Positions 14,866 to 22,910 are shown, numbered from the stretch's first letter. The stretch is 28,038 nt of DNA from Flavobacteriales bacterium UBA4110 (GCA_002383165.1 DFXK01000003.1:202-28239); one strand, 5' to 3'. A program made the numbers and translations. Notes: a model not told the origin generated them from the sequence alone.

Positions 14866-16169
14866 TAAGCGATTTCTATTTTCACTTTCTTGCCTTTCAG
14901 TTTTTCGTTGGCAAGTTTTTTCAGCAATTCGATGGTTTTTTTTCGGTTGACGGCGACGTAAGAAGTCGTGTCTTTCACCTCGATTAAGCCAATATCATCT
15001 TTTTCAAGTTCGCCTTTTTTGATGAGATAGCCCACAATATCTACTTTGTTCACCTTGTCTTTTTTTCCGGCGCTGATGTAAATCGTTTGGTTGGGCGTTC
15101 TGTCGGGAACTCGGTTGCTTTCCGAAACATTTTCTTCCGGCGTATTATTTTTGATAAATGGGAAATTCTCGTCCTCGGTCATTATCAAATAAGCAAAACC
15201 TTTGGCGTTCATTCGTGCTGTTCTTCCATTTCTGTGGATGAAAGCGTCTTCTTTTGGCGGTAATTGATAATGCACGATCGATTCAACTTCTGGGATGTCC
15301 AAACCTCGTGATGCCAAATCCGTTGTAATCAAAATTCTTGCAGAATCGTTTCTGAATTTCAAAAGTGCGCGCTCTCTTTCGTCCTGTTCCATTCCGCCGT
15401 GGAAAGTTTCCCGTTGGATGCCTTTTTCTCTTAATAATTCTGAGATTCTATCCACAGCATCTCGGTGATTACAGAAAATCAAGGTTCGTTTGTTTCCGAT
15501 TTTACAGATGAGTTGGAAAAGCGTATTCAGTTTTTCTTCAGGTGTTGTCATTACCTTTTTTAGCTGAATGTTCGGTTTTGCTTCATTTTCTTTTAGGAAA
15601 TTGATTTTCCTTTCGTTGTTGAGTTCTACAAACTTCGGAATGCTGTCCATCACCGTTGCAGAAGTCAAAATACGTTGCGAAAGGCCATTAAGCGAGCTAA
15701 TGATATATTCCATATCTTCTTGGAAACCTAATTCCAGAGCTTTGTCAAACTCGTCCAAAACCAAAGTTTTGATAGTTTCCGGATTGAAATTTTCGTTTTT
15801 GAGATGATAAGCAATTCTTCCAGGTGTTCCAATTAAAACGGCTGGTGCTTCTATCAGATTATTGATTTCTATCTTTTTATCGTGTCCGCCGTAAGCAATA
15901 GAAACTTTGAAATCTGTTCCCATCGATTTGAAAACCTGTTCGATTTGTAAAGCTAATTCTCTTGCCGGAACTAGAATTAAGGTTTGGATTCCTTTGACAT
16001 CAGATTTTAAATTTCTAAGAACAGGAAATAAAAAGCCTAAAGTTTTTCCGGAGCCTGTTGGCGATAATAAGACAACATCGGTTTCGTTCTCAGATGCTTT
16101 ATATATAGATTTCTGCATTTGATTCATATCCTGAATCTGCAGTTTTTGAAAGATAGGTTGTAATTCCAT
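14862..16169 (-). CDS. DbpA-like DEAD-box RNA helicase (DEFD variant)
   Basis: This 435-residue protein is called from ATG 16169 (MELQPIFQKL). The frame extends 21 codons upstream to a TTG, but that extension looks non-coding. Helicase motifs in order are Q-motif, SPTGSGKT (36-43), PARELA, GTPGR, DEFD (139-142, in place of DEAD), SAT (170-172), ARGLD-type SRGLDIPEV and HRNGRTAR (292-299). The last 75 residues (361-435, beginning TIYISAGKKDKVNKVDIVGY) form the DbpA RNA-binding domain that in E. coli DbpA targets hairpin 92 of 23S rRNA. A role in 50S ribosome assembly is therefore likely. The DEFD substitution keeps both acidic metal/ATP residues. Confidence 0.9.
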   Translation of the reverse strand: MELQPIFQKLQIQDMNQMQKSIYKASENETDVVLLSPTGSGKTLGFLFPVLRNLKSDVKGIQTLILVPARELALQIEQVFKSMGTDFKVSIAYGGHDKKIEINNLIEAPAVLIGTPGRIAYHLKNENFNPETIKTLVLDEFDKALELGFQEDMEYIISSLNGLSQRILTSATVMDSIPKFVELNNERKINFLKENEAKPNIQLKKVMTTPEEKLNTLFQLICKIGNKRTLIFCNHRDAVDRISELLREKGIQRETFHGGMEQDERERALLKFRNDSARILITTDLASRGLDIPEVESIVHYQLPPKEDAFIHRNGRTARMNAKGFAYLIMTEDENFPFIKNNTPEENVSESNRVPDRTPNQTIYISAGKKDKVNKVDIVGYLIKKGELEKDDIGLIEVKDTTSYVAVNRKKTIELLKKLANEKLKGKKVKIEIAY

Positions 16170-16251
16170 TTTGCAAAGATAATTCTTTTTGGTTCGAGGT
16201 CTTGAATTTAAGATTCGAGATTTGATATTCAATTGTCGAAGCTTATTTATT

Positions 16252-16434
16252 GGCTATTTCGCCCATAGCCCCGATTGACTCTGTTTCTTAATTTCTATTT
16301 AGAATCGTCGAAACTCATACCTCGTTTTGTAACGGCATCCTTTTTTGTTACTGAGATTGACGAATGGTTCAACATATTGCTTCAATTCATTCGCAATGAC
16401 AAAAAAGATATAGTGGAAAGCGGGAAATAGCTCC
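16252..16434. repeat. Composite intergenic repeat: outer imperfect palindrome with a nested 66-bp inverted repeat
   Basis: This gene-free stretch has two layers. Outer arms GGCTATTTCGCCC (16252-16264) and GCGGGAAATAGCTCC (16420-16434) are roughly complementary. Nested inside, TTTTTTGTTACTGAGATTG (16341-16359) matches the inverse of CATTCGCAATGACAAAAAA (16388-16406) at 15 of 19 bases. The inner unit contains TGTCATTGCGAATGAATTGA on the minus strand, a motif type I recall from flavobacterial intergenic repeats. The right block CAAAAAAGATATAGTGGAAAG recurs, with one inserted base, at 20051-20075 (minus). No reading frame of note is present. Confidence 0.7.
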
Positions 16435-16501
16435 TAAATGTTTATTTGATTTTAATTTGATTATCAATGAATTATATTGAAATTGAATTTAATGAAAATT
16501 A

Positions 16502-16532
16502 TTGTTAGTTTCAGATATTTTTCGTACTTTTG
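16502..16532 (+). promoter_or_regulatory. rpsA promoter
   Basis: TTG (16502-16504), 20 bases, then TACTTTTG (16525-16532) fits the Bacteroidota consensus. Transcription would begin near 16538-16540. Confidence 0.75.
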
Positions 16533-16537
16533 CACCA

Positions 16538-16654
16538 CTTTTGTGAACGCACTTTAGGCGAAGTAAAACATTAGCAATTAACATCTTCCGTATTTTTCAG
16601 GAGTCACAGCAAAGCCAAAGTCTGAATAAATAGGAATACAAATTTTATTAGAAA
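16538..16654 (+). promoter_or_regulatory. rpsA 5' untranslated leader (~115 nt)
   Basis: The region between the predicted start of transcription and the rpsA ATG is long for this genome. Its base composition is richer in G and C than the flanks (GGCGAAGT, CAGGAGTCACAGCAAAGCC). I see only a weak short stem (ACTT...AAGT near 16550) and no strong hairpin. E. coli S1 represses its own translation through its leader; a similar role here is only a possibility. Confidence 0.4.
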
Positions 16655-18451
16655 ATGTCAAAAGAGACAAATTCAGCAGAGGTTCTTTTGAACCAAAACG
16701 TAGCACCAGAACAATTTGATTGGGATTCTTTCGAATCAGGTCTTAACGCAGAAGACAGAAACGAGAAGAAAGAATTGGAAGAAATCTATAATGGTTCTTT
16801 GAACGACCTTACAGATAACGATGTTATCACTGGTAAAGTTGTTAGATTAACTGACAAAGAGGCTATCGTAGATATCAACTTCAAATCTGAAGGTGTTATT
16901 TCTCTTAACGAATTCCGTTACAACCAAGGTCTTAAAGTAGGCGATGAGGTAGAAGTAATGGTGGACAGAAGAGAAGACAAAACAGGTCAGTTACAGTTAT
17001 CTCACAAAAAAGCAAGAACGCTTAAAGCTTGGGATAAAGTAAATGAGCTTCACGAAACTGGAGAAATCGTAAACGGTTTTGTGAAATCTAGAACTAAAGG
17101 TGGTATGATCGTAGACGTACACGGAATCGAAGCATTCTTACCTGGTTCTCAAATTGACGTTAAGCCAATTAAAGATTACGATCAGTTCGTAGGTAAAACT
17201 ATGGAGTTCAAAGTTGTGAAAATCAACCCTGAGTTCAAAAACGTAGTAGTATCTCACAAAGCATTGATCGAAGCAGATATCGAAGGTCAGAAAAAAGAAA
17301 TCATCGCTCAGTTAGAAAAAGGACAAGTTCTTGAAGGTACTGTTAAGAATATTACTTCTTACGGTGTATTCATCGACCTTGGAGGTGTAGATGGATTGAT
17401 CCACATCACGGATCTTTCTTGGTCTAGAGTAAACCACCCATCTGAAATCCTAGAAGACGGACAAACTGTAAAAGTTGTTATCCTTGATTTTGATGATGAG
17501 AAAACAAGAATCCAATTGGGTATGAAGCAATTAGAAGCTCATCCTTGGGATGCGCTTTCTGCTGACTTGAAAGTTGGAGATAAAGTAAAAGGAAAAGTAG
17601 TAGTTCTTGCTGACTATGGTGCATTCGTAGAAATCGCTCCAGGTGTAGAAGGATTGATCCACGTTTCTGAAATGTCTTGGTCTACTCACTTGAGAAGTGC
17701 TGGAGATTTTGTGAAAGTTGGTGATGAAGTAGAAGCAGAAGTATTGACTTTGGATAGAGAAGACAGAAAAATCTCTCTTGGTATCAAGCAATTGAACAAA
17801 GATCCTTGGGAAAATATCGAAGCTAAATATCCTGTTGGATCTAAGCACGTTGGAACTGTAAGAAACTTCACTAACTTTGGTGTTTTCGTAGAGTTGGAAG
17901 AAGGAATCGACGGTTTGATCTACATCTCTGATCTTTCTTGGACTAAGAAAATCAAACATCCATCAGAATTCTGCAACGTAGGAGATAAACTGGATGTTGT
18001 AGTTCTTGAATTGGATACTCAGGCTAGAAGATTATCTCTTGGTCACAAGCAATTGACAGAAAATCCTTGGGATAAATTCGAAACTAAATATGCTGAAGGA
18101 ACTGTACATACAGGAACTGCGATAGAGGTACACGACAAAGGTGCTTCTGTACAATTTGAAGATGCTGAGGTTGAAGCATTTTGCCCATCAAGATTATTAG
18201 AGAAGGAAGACGGATCTAAAATCAAGAAAGGAGAAACTGCTGAGTTCAAAGTAATCGAGTTCAATAAAGAATTCAAAAGAGTAGTAGTATCTCATACAGG
18301 TATCTTCAGAGATGAAGAGAAAAAGAATGTAAGAGATAACTCTAACAGATCAGGAAATGTTGCTTCTTCTTCAAACAACGAAGAAAGATCAACTCTTGGT
18401 GATATCGATGCATTAGCAGAACTTAAAAAGAAAATGGAAGGCGGGAAATAA
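16655..18451 (+). CDS. rpsA: 30S ribosomal protein S1
   Basis: This 598-residue ribosomal protein brings mRNA to the 30S subunit and unwinds structured leaders. An acidic N-terminus is followed by six S1 (OB-fold) domains at roughly 55-118, 135-203, 225-296, 308-382, 394-468 and 480-552. The best-conserved central domains share GVFIDLGGVDGLIHITDLSW-type motifs. The tail (555-598) is polar and disordered, with RDNSNRSGN. S1 is especially important in Bacteroidota, whose mRNAs mostly lack Shine-Dalgarno sequences. Codon choice is noticeably more regular than in its neighbours (TCT, AAC and ATC rich), as expected for a highly expressed gene. It is monocistronic, with its own promoter and terminator. 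Confidence 0.97.
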   Translation: MSKETNSAEVLLNQNVAPEQFDWDSFESGLNAEDRNEKKELEEIYNGSLNDLTDNDVITGKVVRLTDKEAIVDINFKSEGVISLNEFRYNQGLKVGDEVEVMVDRREDKTGQLQLSHKKARTLKAWDKVNELHETGEIVNGFVKSRTKGGMIVDVHGIEAFLPGSQIDVKPIKDYDQFVGKTMEFKVVKINPEFKNVVVSHKALIEADIEGQKKEIIAQLEKGQVLEGTVKNITSYGVFIDLGGVDGLIHITDLSWSRVNHPSEILEDGQTVKVVILDFDDEKTRIQLGMKQLEAHPWDALSADLKVGDKVKGKVVVLADYGAFVEIAPGVEGLIHVSEMSWSTHLRSAGDFVKVGDEVEAEVLTLDREDRKISLGIKQLNKDPWENIEAKYPVGSKHVGTVRNFTNFGVFVELEEGIDGLIYISDLSWTKKIKHPSEFCNVGDKLDVVVLELDTQARRLSLGHKQLTENPWDKFETKYAEGTVHTGTAIEVHDKGASVQFEDAEVEAFCPSRLLEKEDGSKIKKGETAEFKVIEFNKEFKRVVVSHTGIFRDEEKKNVRDNSNRSGNVASSSNNEERSTLGDIDALAELKKKMEGGK

Positions 18452-18474
18452 TTTCCTATTTCATTTCATATTTT

Positions 18475-18503
18475 AAAGCCACCTTTATTAGGGTGGCTTT
18501 TTC
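18475..18503 (+). terminator. rpsA terminator
   Basis: AAAGCCACC (18475-18483) pairs with GGTGGCTTT (18492-18500), followed by more T residues, 23 bases after the stop codon. Confidence 0.9.
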
Positions 18504-18756
18504 ATTTTAAAAATCAGGAATAATAATTAATTATTTTTGGTAAATATTATTATTTTATACAGAATATTTATCAGGATGTAAAATAATATTATTATTAGGT
18601 TGATTATTTAATATTCATATATTTTAAAAAAATAGTATAGATTTCGTAAATAAAAATAATTTATCGTATAATTTATGTGTTAATAAATGTTAATATATGT
18701 TTTAATTTTAAAATATATTATATAAATTTGAATATTAAATTTTTAAAATAGACGAT
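18504..18756 (+). promoter_or_regulatory. AT-rich upstream region of the P-domain gene, with probable -7 box
   Basis: This gene-free stretch is extremely AT-rich. TAAATTTG (18723-18730) fits the -7 consensus 27 bases before the ATG, without a clear -33. AATATTATTATTTTA (18543-18557) and TAAAATAATATTATT (18579-18593) form an imperfect AT-only inverted repeat, which may be chance given the composition. Confidence 0.4.
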
Positions 18757-19617
18757 ATGAACAAAAAATTATTCTTTTCAATATTGCTATCAGGTGTTTT
18801 AGGGGCACAAACTTTTAGCAATACAACGCTAAGTGCTATTCCTGATAATAGTACTGTAGGTGTAACTTCTACAATTCCTGTAAATTTGGTAAAAACAATT
18901 TCCGATCCTTCTAAAGTTACAATTAAAATGGATCTAACGCACACTTGGTGTGGAGATCTTACCGTCGGTTTAGTGGTTCCTGGAGGAGCAACAAGTGGAG
19001 CTATAGCTCTTATTAAAAGATTAGGTAGTACAACAACTACTGGAGTAGGATCAAGTGTTAATTTCGCCACAGGAAATATTTTGGCTTTTAACTCGGCGGC
19101 AACAGCTTATGTAGTTCCAGGAACAGGGGGAACAAATAGCAGTGTTCCTGCAGGAACATATTTGCCGACGGTAAGCTCTACCTTGGCTCCGACAGATTAT
19201 ACGGTTGCAAATTTGACAACACTATTTACAAATCTTTCTGTTAGTGGAAACTGGTCTCTAAAATTGTTTGATGCTGCTGCTGGTGACACTGGTTCACTCA
19301 ATAATTGGCAGGTGGTCTTTGACGAAGGAACTTTTTTGGGTGTAAATACTTCGATAGTCAGCACGCCGGCTCTTTCTGTTTTAGGAAATCCATTTAAAGA
19401 AATGTTGAACTTAAAGCTTAATACATCTGCAAAAGATGTTAGATTTGATATTTATTCTATAGACGGTAAAAAAGTCTATTCTTACCAGCAGTCGGCTTCT
19501 AAAAATGCCTCTGGAGATTTGAACATTCCAACAGAAGGTTGGAGCTCCGGAGTCTATATTTTGTCATCAGTTGTAAATGGAGAAAAGATGATGACTATCA
19601 AGCTTATCAAAAAATAA
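18757..19617 (+). CDS. T9SS-secreted protein with stand-alone P-domain
   Basis: This 286-residue protein has a signal peptide (KLFFSILLSGVLGAQ). A P/Homo B-type domain follows (about 30-190), with VTIKMDLTHTWCGDLTVGLVVPGG and a closing GNWSLKLFDAAAGDTGSLNNWQVVF. The C-terminal type IX sorting domain (about 208-286) has NPFKEMLNLKL, FDIYSIDGKKVYS, GVYILSSVVNGEKMMTIKLIKK. P-domains usually follow the catalytic part of subtilisin-like or metalloproteases and help fold or bind substrate. Here no protease domain is present and the gene looks complete. The product is probably exported by the T9SS and then released or anchored at the surface. Its role is unknown. Confidence 0.88.
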   Translation: MNKKLFFSILLSGVLGAQTFSNTTLSAIPDNSTVGVTSTIPVNLVKTISDPSKVTIKMDLTHTWCGDLTVGLVVPGGATSGAIALIKRLGSTTTTGVGSSVNFATGNILAFNSAATAYVVPGTGGTNSSVPAGTYLPTVSSTLAPTDYTVANLTTLFTNLSVSGNWSLKLFDAAAGDTGSLNNWQVVFDEGTFLGVNTSIVSTPALSVLGNPFKEMLNLKLNTSAKDVRFDIYSIDGKKVYSYQQSASKNASGDLNIPTEGWSSGVYILSSVVNGEKMMTIKLIKK

Positions 19618-19640
19618 CTTTCTGAATTAATAACTATAAA

Positions 19641-19673
19641 AAAACGTCCCGAAATTTCGAGACGTTTTCTTAT
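19641..19673. terminator. Bidirectional terminator between the P-domain gene and the YtxH-like gene
   Basis: AAAACGTC (19641-19648) and GACGTTTT (19661-19668) enclose CCGAAATTTCGA, whose core GAAATTTC is itself palindromic. A and T runs on both sides serve both convergent genes. Confidence 0.85.
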
Positions 19674-19675
19674 TT

Positions 19676-19912
19676 TTATTCTGCAACTTGCTGTGCATCA
19701 TTCTTAAGTTCATCAGCTTTATTTTTTAGCTGATCTACTGTCTGATTTGCTTTATCTTTCATATCGTTTCCGAATTTTGTCAGATTTTCTTTAGCATTAT
19801 TGATGGTGTCTTTTAACTTCTGTTGATCTTCCGGAGAAGATTTTTTGTACTTCCACCAAGCTAAAGCGCCAAGTCCTAATAAAGCTAACAGTCCATTTGT
19901 CTTATTTCCCAT
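19676..19912 (-). CDS. YtxH-like small membrane protein
   Basis: This 78-residue protein has one short N-terminal hydrophobic segment (GLLALLGLGALAWWKY, about 7-22). A long Lys/Asp/Asn-rich amphipathic helix follows, with repeated KxKxNQxVDQLKNKADELKN-like pattern (about 30-78). This is the usual build of YtxH-domain or general-stress-type small proteins in Bacteroidota. Such proteins are often stress-induced in other bacteria, but nothing here shows regulation. It is monocistronic, convergent with the P-domain gene. Confidence 0.7.
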   Translation of the reverse strand: MGNKTNGLLALLGLGALAWWKYKKSSPEDQQKLKDTINNAKENLTKFGNDMKDKANQTVDQLKNKADELKNDAQQVAE

Positions 19913-20003
19913 GATGTAAATCTTTTTTGATTAATATTTTACTATATTTTAAAAGAAAAATTTATGCCATCATTTGATTTTTAAGAAAATTTATTTCGTT
20001 TTT

Positions 20004-20134
20004 CACAGACGCTCGCTTTTCCAATTCCAGAAATGACTTTATAAAGGTCGCACTATCCACTATGATCTTTTTTGCCCGATTTTTCCCATCTCACACAAAA
20101 GAAGTTCCTTTCCATTGCTCACGCGCAGCGCATA
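20004..20134 (-). repeat. Degenerate copy of a dispersed intergenic repeat
   Basis: Read on the minus strand this gene-free segment contains GCGCTGCGCGTGAG (20129-20116), then GGAAAGGAACTTCTTTTGTG, then CAAAAAAGATCATAGTGGAT (20074-20055) followed by AGTGCGAC. The block CAAAAAAGAT-ATAGTGGA matches 16400-16417, and GCGC..TGCG.GTGAG matches 27950-27964. So this appears to be the same repeat family as those two intergenic regions. It sits between the YtxH-like gene and the glycosyltransferase, both on the minus strand. Confidence 0.6.
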
Positions 20135-20147
20135 TAGATGTTCTGAT

Positions 20148-21503
20148 TTAAATATTTTTAATGATTTCAGAAAGTTTTTTAGTCAGTTCCTTTCTGCTGA
20201 ATTCATTGATATTGGCGGTATTTAAAATAGATTTACCACTTTTCCAGTCTAGAAATAGTTTAAATATATAATCCTTAATTTTATCTGTCTGAGAGTAATC
20301 AAAATGCTCACCAGCATTGGTTTTTTTAAGAATAGTTTCCACATCTGCACCTTTGGGACCAAAGGAAATAATTTTTTTTCCTGTTGCAAGATATTCGAAC
20401 AGTTTTCCCGGAATGATTCCTTTTGAGCTCTCATTAGGAAAATTAGTAATCAATAGCAAATCAGATCTTTGCATTTCAGCTACTGAGTCTTGATGCGAAA
20501 GATAACCTAAATTCTTAATATTGACTTTTAAAATCGAGCTTTCTATTTTATTCAGGATTTTGTCATCCACTCTTCCGACCAATTTTAGCTCAAAATTGTC
20601 TGCAAAATCAGGATATTGATTGCATAATTCGATTAGAGCTATCCAAAGATTTTCAGGATTTCTCAGTTGTTCCAAAACGCCAACATAACTCATCGTGAAA
20701 GTCTGCTTGCTAATCGGATTATTTTTTTCTGTGGGTTCTATTACTCCAAAGTCTCCAGCTTGTGAATTCTGAAATCCTACAACTTCAATTGGCTCTAAAA
20801 TGTCAAAACCGTTTGTAATACAATATGAATTAGCACCATTTTTTCTGAAATTTTCAGCATCTGTGTAGCTTGTTGCCAAGGTAACGTCTGCTGTTTCGAA
20901 AACTGATTTTTCTAGATGTCGGTGTTTTTTATCAGAGAATTTGGTCAATTTCAGATGTTTATAGTAAGAAATTTCTGTCCACGGATCTCGAAAATCTGCA
21001 ATCCATTTAAGCTTTGGTATTTCTTTTTTTAATCCTAAACCTATTAGGTGAAGGCTGTGAGGTGGTCCTGTGGTCACCAAAACATCAATATCATTTTCCT
21101 TTAGATATTTTTTAAGAAATGTTATTGATGGTTTAACCCAGAATTTTCGGGCATCTGGAATGAAAAAATTTCCGCGGATAAAAATCGAAAGTTTGGATAA
21201 AAAAGATTGGTTCTTTCCTACATCAAATTGACCACCTTTAAATTTTTTGTTGCTTTTACTGAATTTTTCAGCCAGCTGATAAGGTTCCCAAATGTTTGTT
21301 CTAATAATTTTTATATTCCTCGGAACATCTTCTTGTAAAGTTTTATCTATCAATGGATAACTTGGGTTTTCTGGTGTGTAAACAATTGGTTCCAGATCAA
21401 AATCCGGAAGATATTTTGCAAATTTCAGCCAGCGTTGTACACCAGGTCCGCCTGCTGGTGGCCAGTAATAGGTGACAATTAAAACTTTTTTAGAATTTTC
21501 CAT
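20148..21503 (-). CDS. GT-B fold glycosyltransferase (GT4-like)
   Basis: This 451-residue cytoplasmic or membrane-associated protein starts VLIVTYYWPPAGGPGVQRWL, the glycine-rich N-terminal donor-domain motif of family 4 glycosyltransferases. The N-domain includes LVTTGPPHSLHLIGL and WIADFRDPWTEI. The C-domain has FTMSYVGVLEQLRNPENLW, LVGRVDDKI, LGYLSHQDSVAEMQRSDLLLI and GIIPGKLFEYLATGKKIISFG, with the E-x7-E-like EYLATGKK region. The sugar and acceptor cannot be read from the sequence. It is monocistronic, not within a polysaccharide cluster in this window, so it may contribute to a surface glycan encoded elsewhere. Confidence 0.85.
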   Translation of the reverse strand: MENSKKVLIVTYYWPPAGGPGVQRWLKFAKYLPDFDLEPIVYTPENPSYPLIDKTLQEDVPRNIKIIRTNIWEPYQLAEKFSKSNKKFKGGQFDVGKNQSFLSKLSIFIRGNFFIPDARKFWVKPSITFLKKYLKENDIDVLVTTGPPHSLHLIGLGLKKEIPKLKWIADFRDPWTEISYYKHLKLTKFSDKKHRHLEKSVFETADVTLATSYTDAENFRKNGANSYCITNGFDILEPIEVVGFQNSQAGDFGVIEPTEKNNPISKQTFTMSYVGVLEQLRNPENLWIALIELCNQYPDFADNFELKLVGRVDDKILNKIESSILKVNIKNLGYLSHQDSVAEMQRSDLLLITNFPNESSKGIIPGKLFEYLATGKKIISFGPKGADVETILKKTNAGEHFDYSQTDKIKDYIFKLFLDWKSGKSILNTANINEFSRKELTKKLSEIIKNI

Positions 21504-21625
21504 TGATAATATTGTCCGAAAAGCTCAAAAAAACTACTCCGTAAAAATATCTGTTTTTATATCGAAATCAAAATAATTCTTAGCATTAAATCAATGTTCA
21601 CGTGTAAAGTATATGTTGGTGGTAT

Positions 21626-21633
21626 TATCTTTG
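21626..21633 (+). promoter_or_regulatory. Probable -7 box upstream of the basic secreted protein gene
   Basis: TATCTTTG matches TAnnTTTG, 30 bases before the ATG at 21664. No convincing TTG lies at the expected distance upstream. Confidence 0.5.
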
Positions 21634-21663
21634 TAGAACAACCATTTTCTAAAATTAAATAAA

Positions 21664-22182
21664 ATGAAAAGGTTTCTTCTGATACTATTATTTTTATCTG
21701 CAAGTATAGGATTGAGCAGCATTAGCGCACAGGTGAATATCAACATTAACTTAGATCGCCAGCCAGATTGGGGACCAAAAGGCTATAATTATGTTGAATC
21801 TTATTATCTCCCAGAACACGACATATATTATAATGTACCTAATAAAAGATACTATTACCTTTCTGGTAATAGATGGGTTAATACAAGCGTTTTACCGGTA
21901 AGATATCGTAACGTCAATTTCTACAAGACTCGAAAAGTTGTGTTGATGGATCGATATCCATTCAAAAAGCATCATTTACACTACAAAAAATACGCAAAAT
22001 ACAGAGGAAATGTTGCTCCAAATTTAGTTGTTAGAGATTATAATCATAAATCTTATAAGGCTAGACATTCTAAAAATGTCCACTATAATTTTGCGAAAGC
22101 AGGTCACGGAGGTAAGAAAAATAAGCATTCCCAGCACTTTAATCATGGGAAACATAAAGGTGGAGCAAAAGGTCACAGATAG
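21664..22182 (+). CDS. Secreted basic His/Lys/Tyr-rich protein of unknown function
   Basis: This 172-residue protein has a signal peptide (RFLLILLFLSASIGLSSISAQ, cleavage near residue 22). The conserved-looking first half (QVNININLDRQPDWGPKGYN, YYLPEHDIYYNVPNKRYYYL, WVNTSVLPVRYRNVN) resembles a family frequent in flavobacteria, for which I know no function. The second half is strongly basic with many His, Lys and Gly residues (GHGGKKNKHSQHFNHGKHKG near the end). It could bind anionic polymers or metal ions, but that is only composition-based inference. The gene is monocistronic with its own terminator. Confidence 0.75.
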   Translation: MKRFLLILLFLSASIGLSSISAQVNININLDRQPDWGPKGYNYVESYYLPEHDIYYNVPNKRYYYLSGNRWVNTSVLPVRYRNVNFYKTRKVVLMDRYPFKKHHLHYKKYAKYRGNVAPNLVVRDYNHKSYKARHSKNVHYNFAKAGHGGKKNKHSQHFNHGKHKGGAKGHR

Positions 22183-22188
22183 ATATTT

Positions 22189-22219
22189 AAGTCTCAATTC
22201 TCTAGGATTGAGACTTTTT
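22189..22219 (+). terminator. Terminator of the basic secreted protein gene
   Basis: AAGTCTCAAT (22189-22198) and ATTGAGACTT (22207-22216) form a perfect 10-bp stem with an 8-base loop and a T run. Confidence 0.88.
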
Positions 22220-22294
22220 GATATATTTTATAGTAATTATTTATGATCGTGTACATCAATATTCCTTAAATTTATAACATAAATTTATTTTTAA

Positions 22295-22861
22295 ATGAAT
22301 AGTGAACAAGGTCATAGTTTTTCGTCAAAGGATTATCAACATGACCAGATAAAACAGGGAGATTATGAAGATTGTGACTTTTTAGGAATCAGTTTTTCGT
22401 CGAAAGATTTCTCAGATTTTAGCTTTTTAAACTGTACTTTTTCCGAATGTGATTTAAGCAATGCGAAAATTAAAAGAACAGCTTTTCGAAATGTTGTTTT
22501 TAGTAATTGCAAATTAATAGGTCTCAACTTCGATGATGCCAATCAGTTCAATATTTCCTTCCATTTTAAAAATTGTATGCTAAATCATTCGTCCTTTTAC
22601 GGAACAGATATTAGGAAAACGATATTTAGTGGTTGTAGTCTTATTGAAACCGATTTTACAGAAAGTAATTTATCTTACTCTGCGTTCACAAATTCAAATC
22701 TTACTGATGCTGTTTTTAAAAGAACAAATCTAGAATATTCTGACCTTAGATCTGCTATCAATTTTTCCATCGATCCAAATCAAAATCAACTAAGAAAAGC
22801 AAGATTTTCACGAGATAATCTTTCGGGTTTATTATATCAATTAAATATAATTATAGACTAA
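22295..22861 (+). CDS. McbG/Qnr-like pentapeptide repeat protein
   Basis: This 188-residue protein is built almost wholly of pentapeptide repeats of the A(D/N)LxX/FxxCxL type: FLNCTFSECDLSNAKI, FRNVVFSNCKLIG, FSGCSLIETDFTESNLSYSAF, FKRTNLEYSDLRSA. They predict a right-handed quadrilateral beta-helix. Length and C-terminal layout (INFSIDPNQNQLRKARF...GLLYQLNIIID) resemble McbG and the Qnr family, which mimic DNA and protect gyrase from microcin B17 or quinolones. A loop insertion (GLNFDDANQFNISFHFKN) near residue 80 recalls the Qnr/McbG pattern. Gyrase protection is inference: many pentapeptide proteins do something else. There is no signal peptide, so it is cytoplasmic. The ggt gene starts 49 bases downstream. 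Confidence 0.8.
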   Translation: MNSEQGHSFSSKDYQHDQIKQGDYEDCDFLGISFSSKDFSDFSFLNCTFSECDLSNAKIKRTAFRNVVFSNCKLIGLNFDDANQFNISFHFKNCMLNHSSFYGTDIRKTIFSGCSLIETDFTESNLSYSAFTNSNLTDAVFKRTNLEYSDLRSAINFSIDPNQNQLRKARFSRDNLSGLLYQLNIIID

Positions 22862-22910
22862 ATTTGCTATAATTATTCCCAATTAATTTTCAATACCAAT
22901 TAAGCAAGAA

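Noticed and set aside
16170..16232. 21-codon N-terminal extension of the helicase
   Set aside because: It starts with TTG, encodes a basic low-complexity stretch (RPRTKKNYLCK) unlike DbpA proteins, and ATG 16169 gives a normal N-terminus.
22028..22246. Frame overlapping the end of the basic secreted protein gene
   Set aside because: It runs through the terminator hairpin of the real gene and has no sensible start context.
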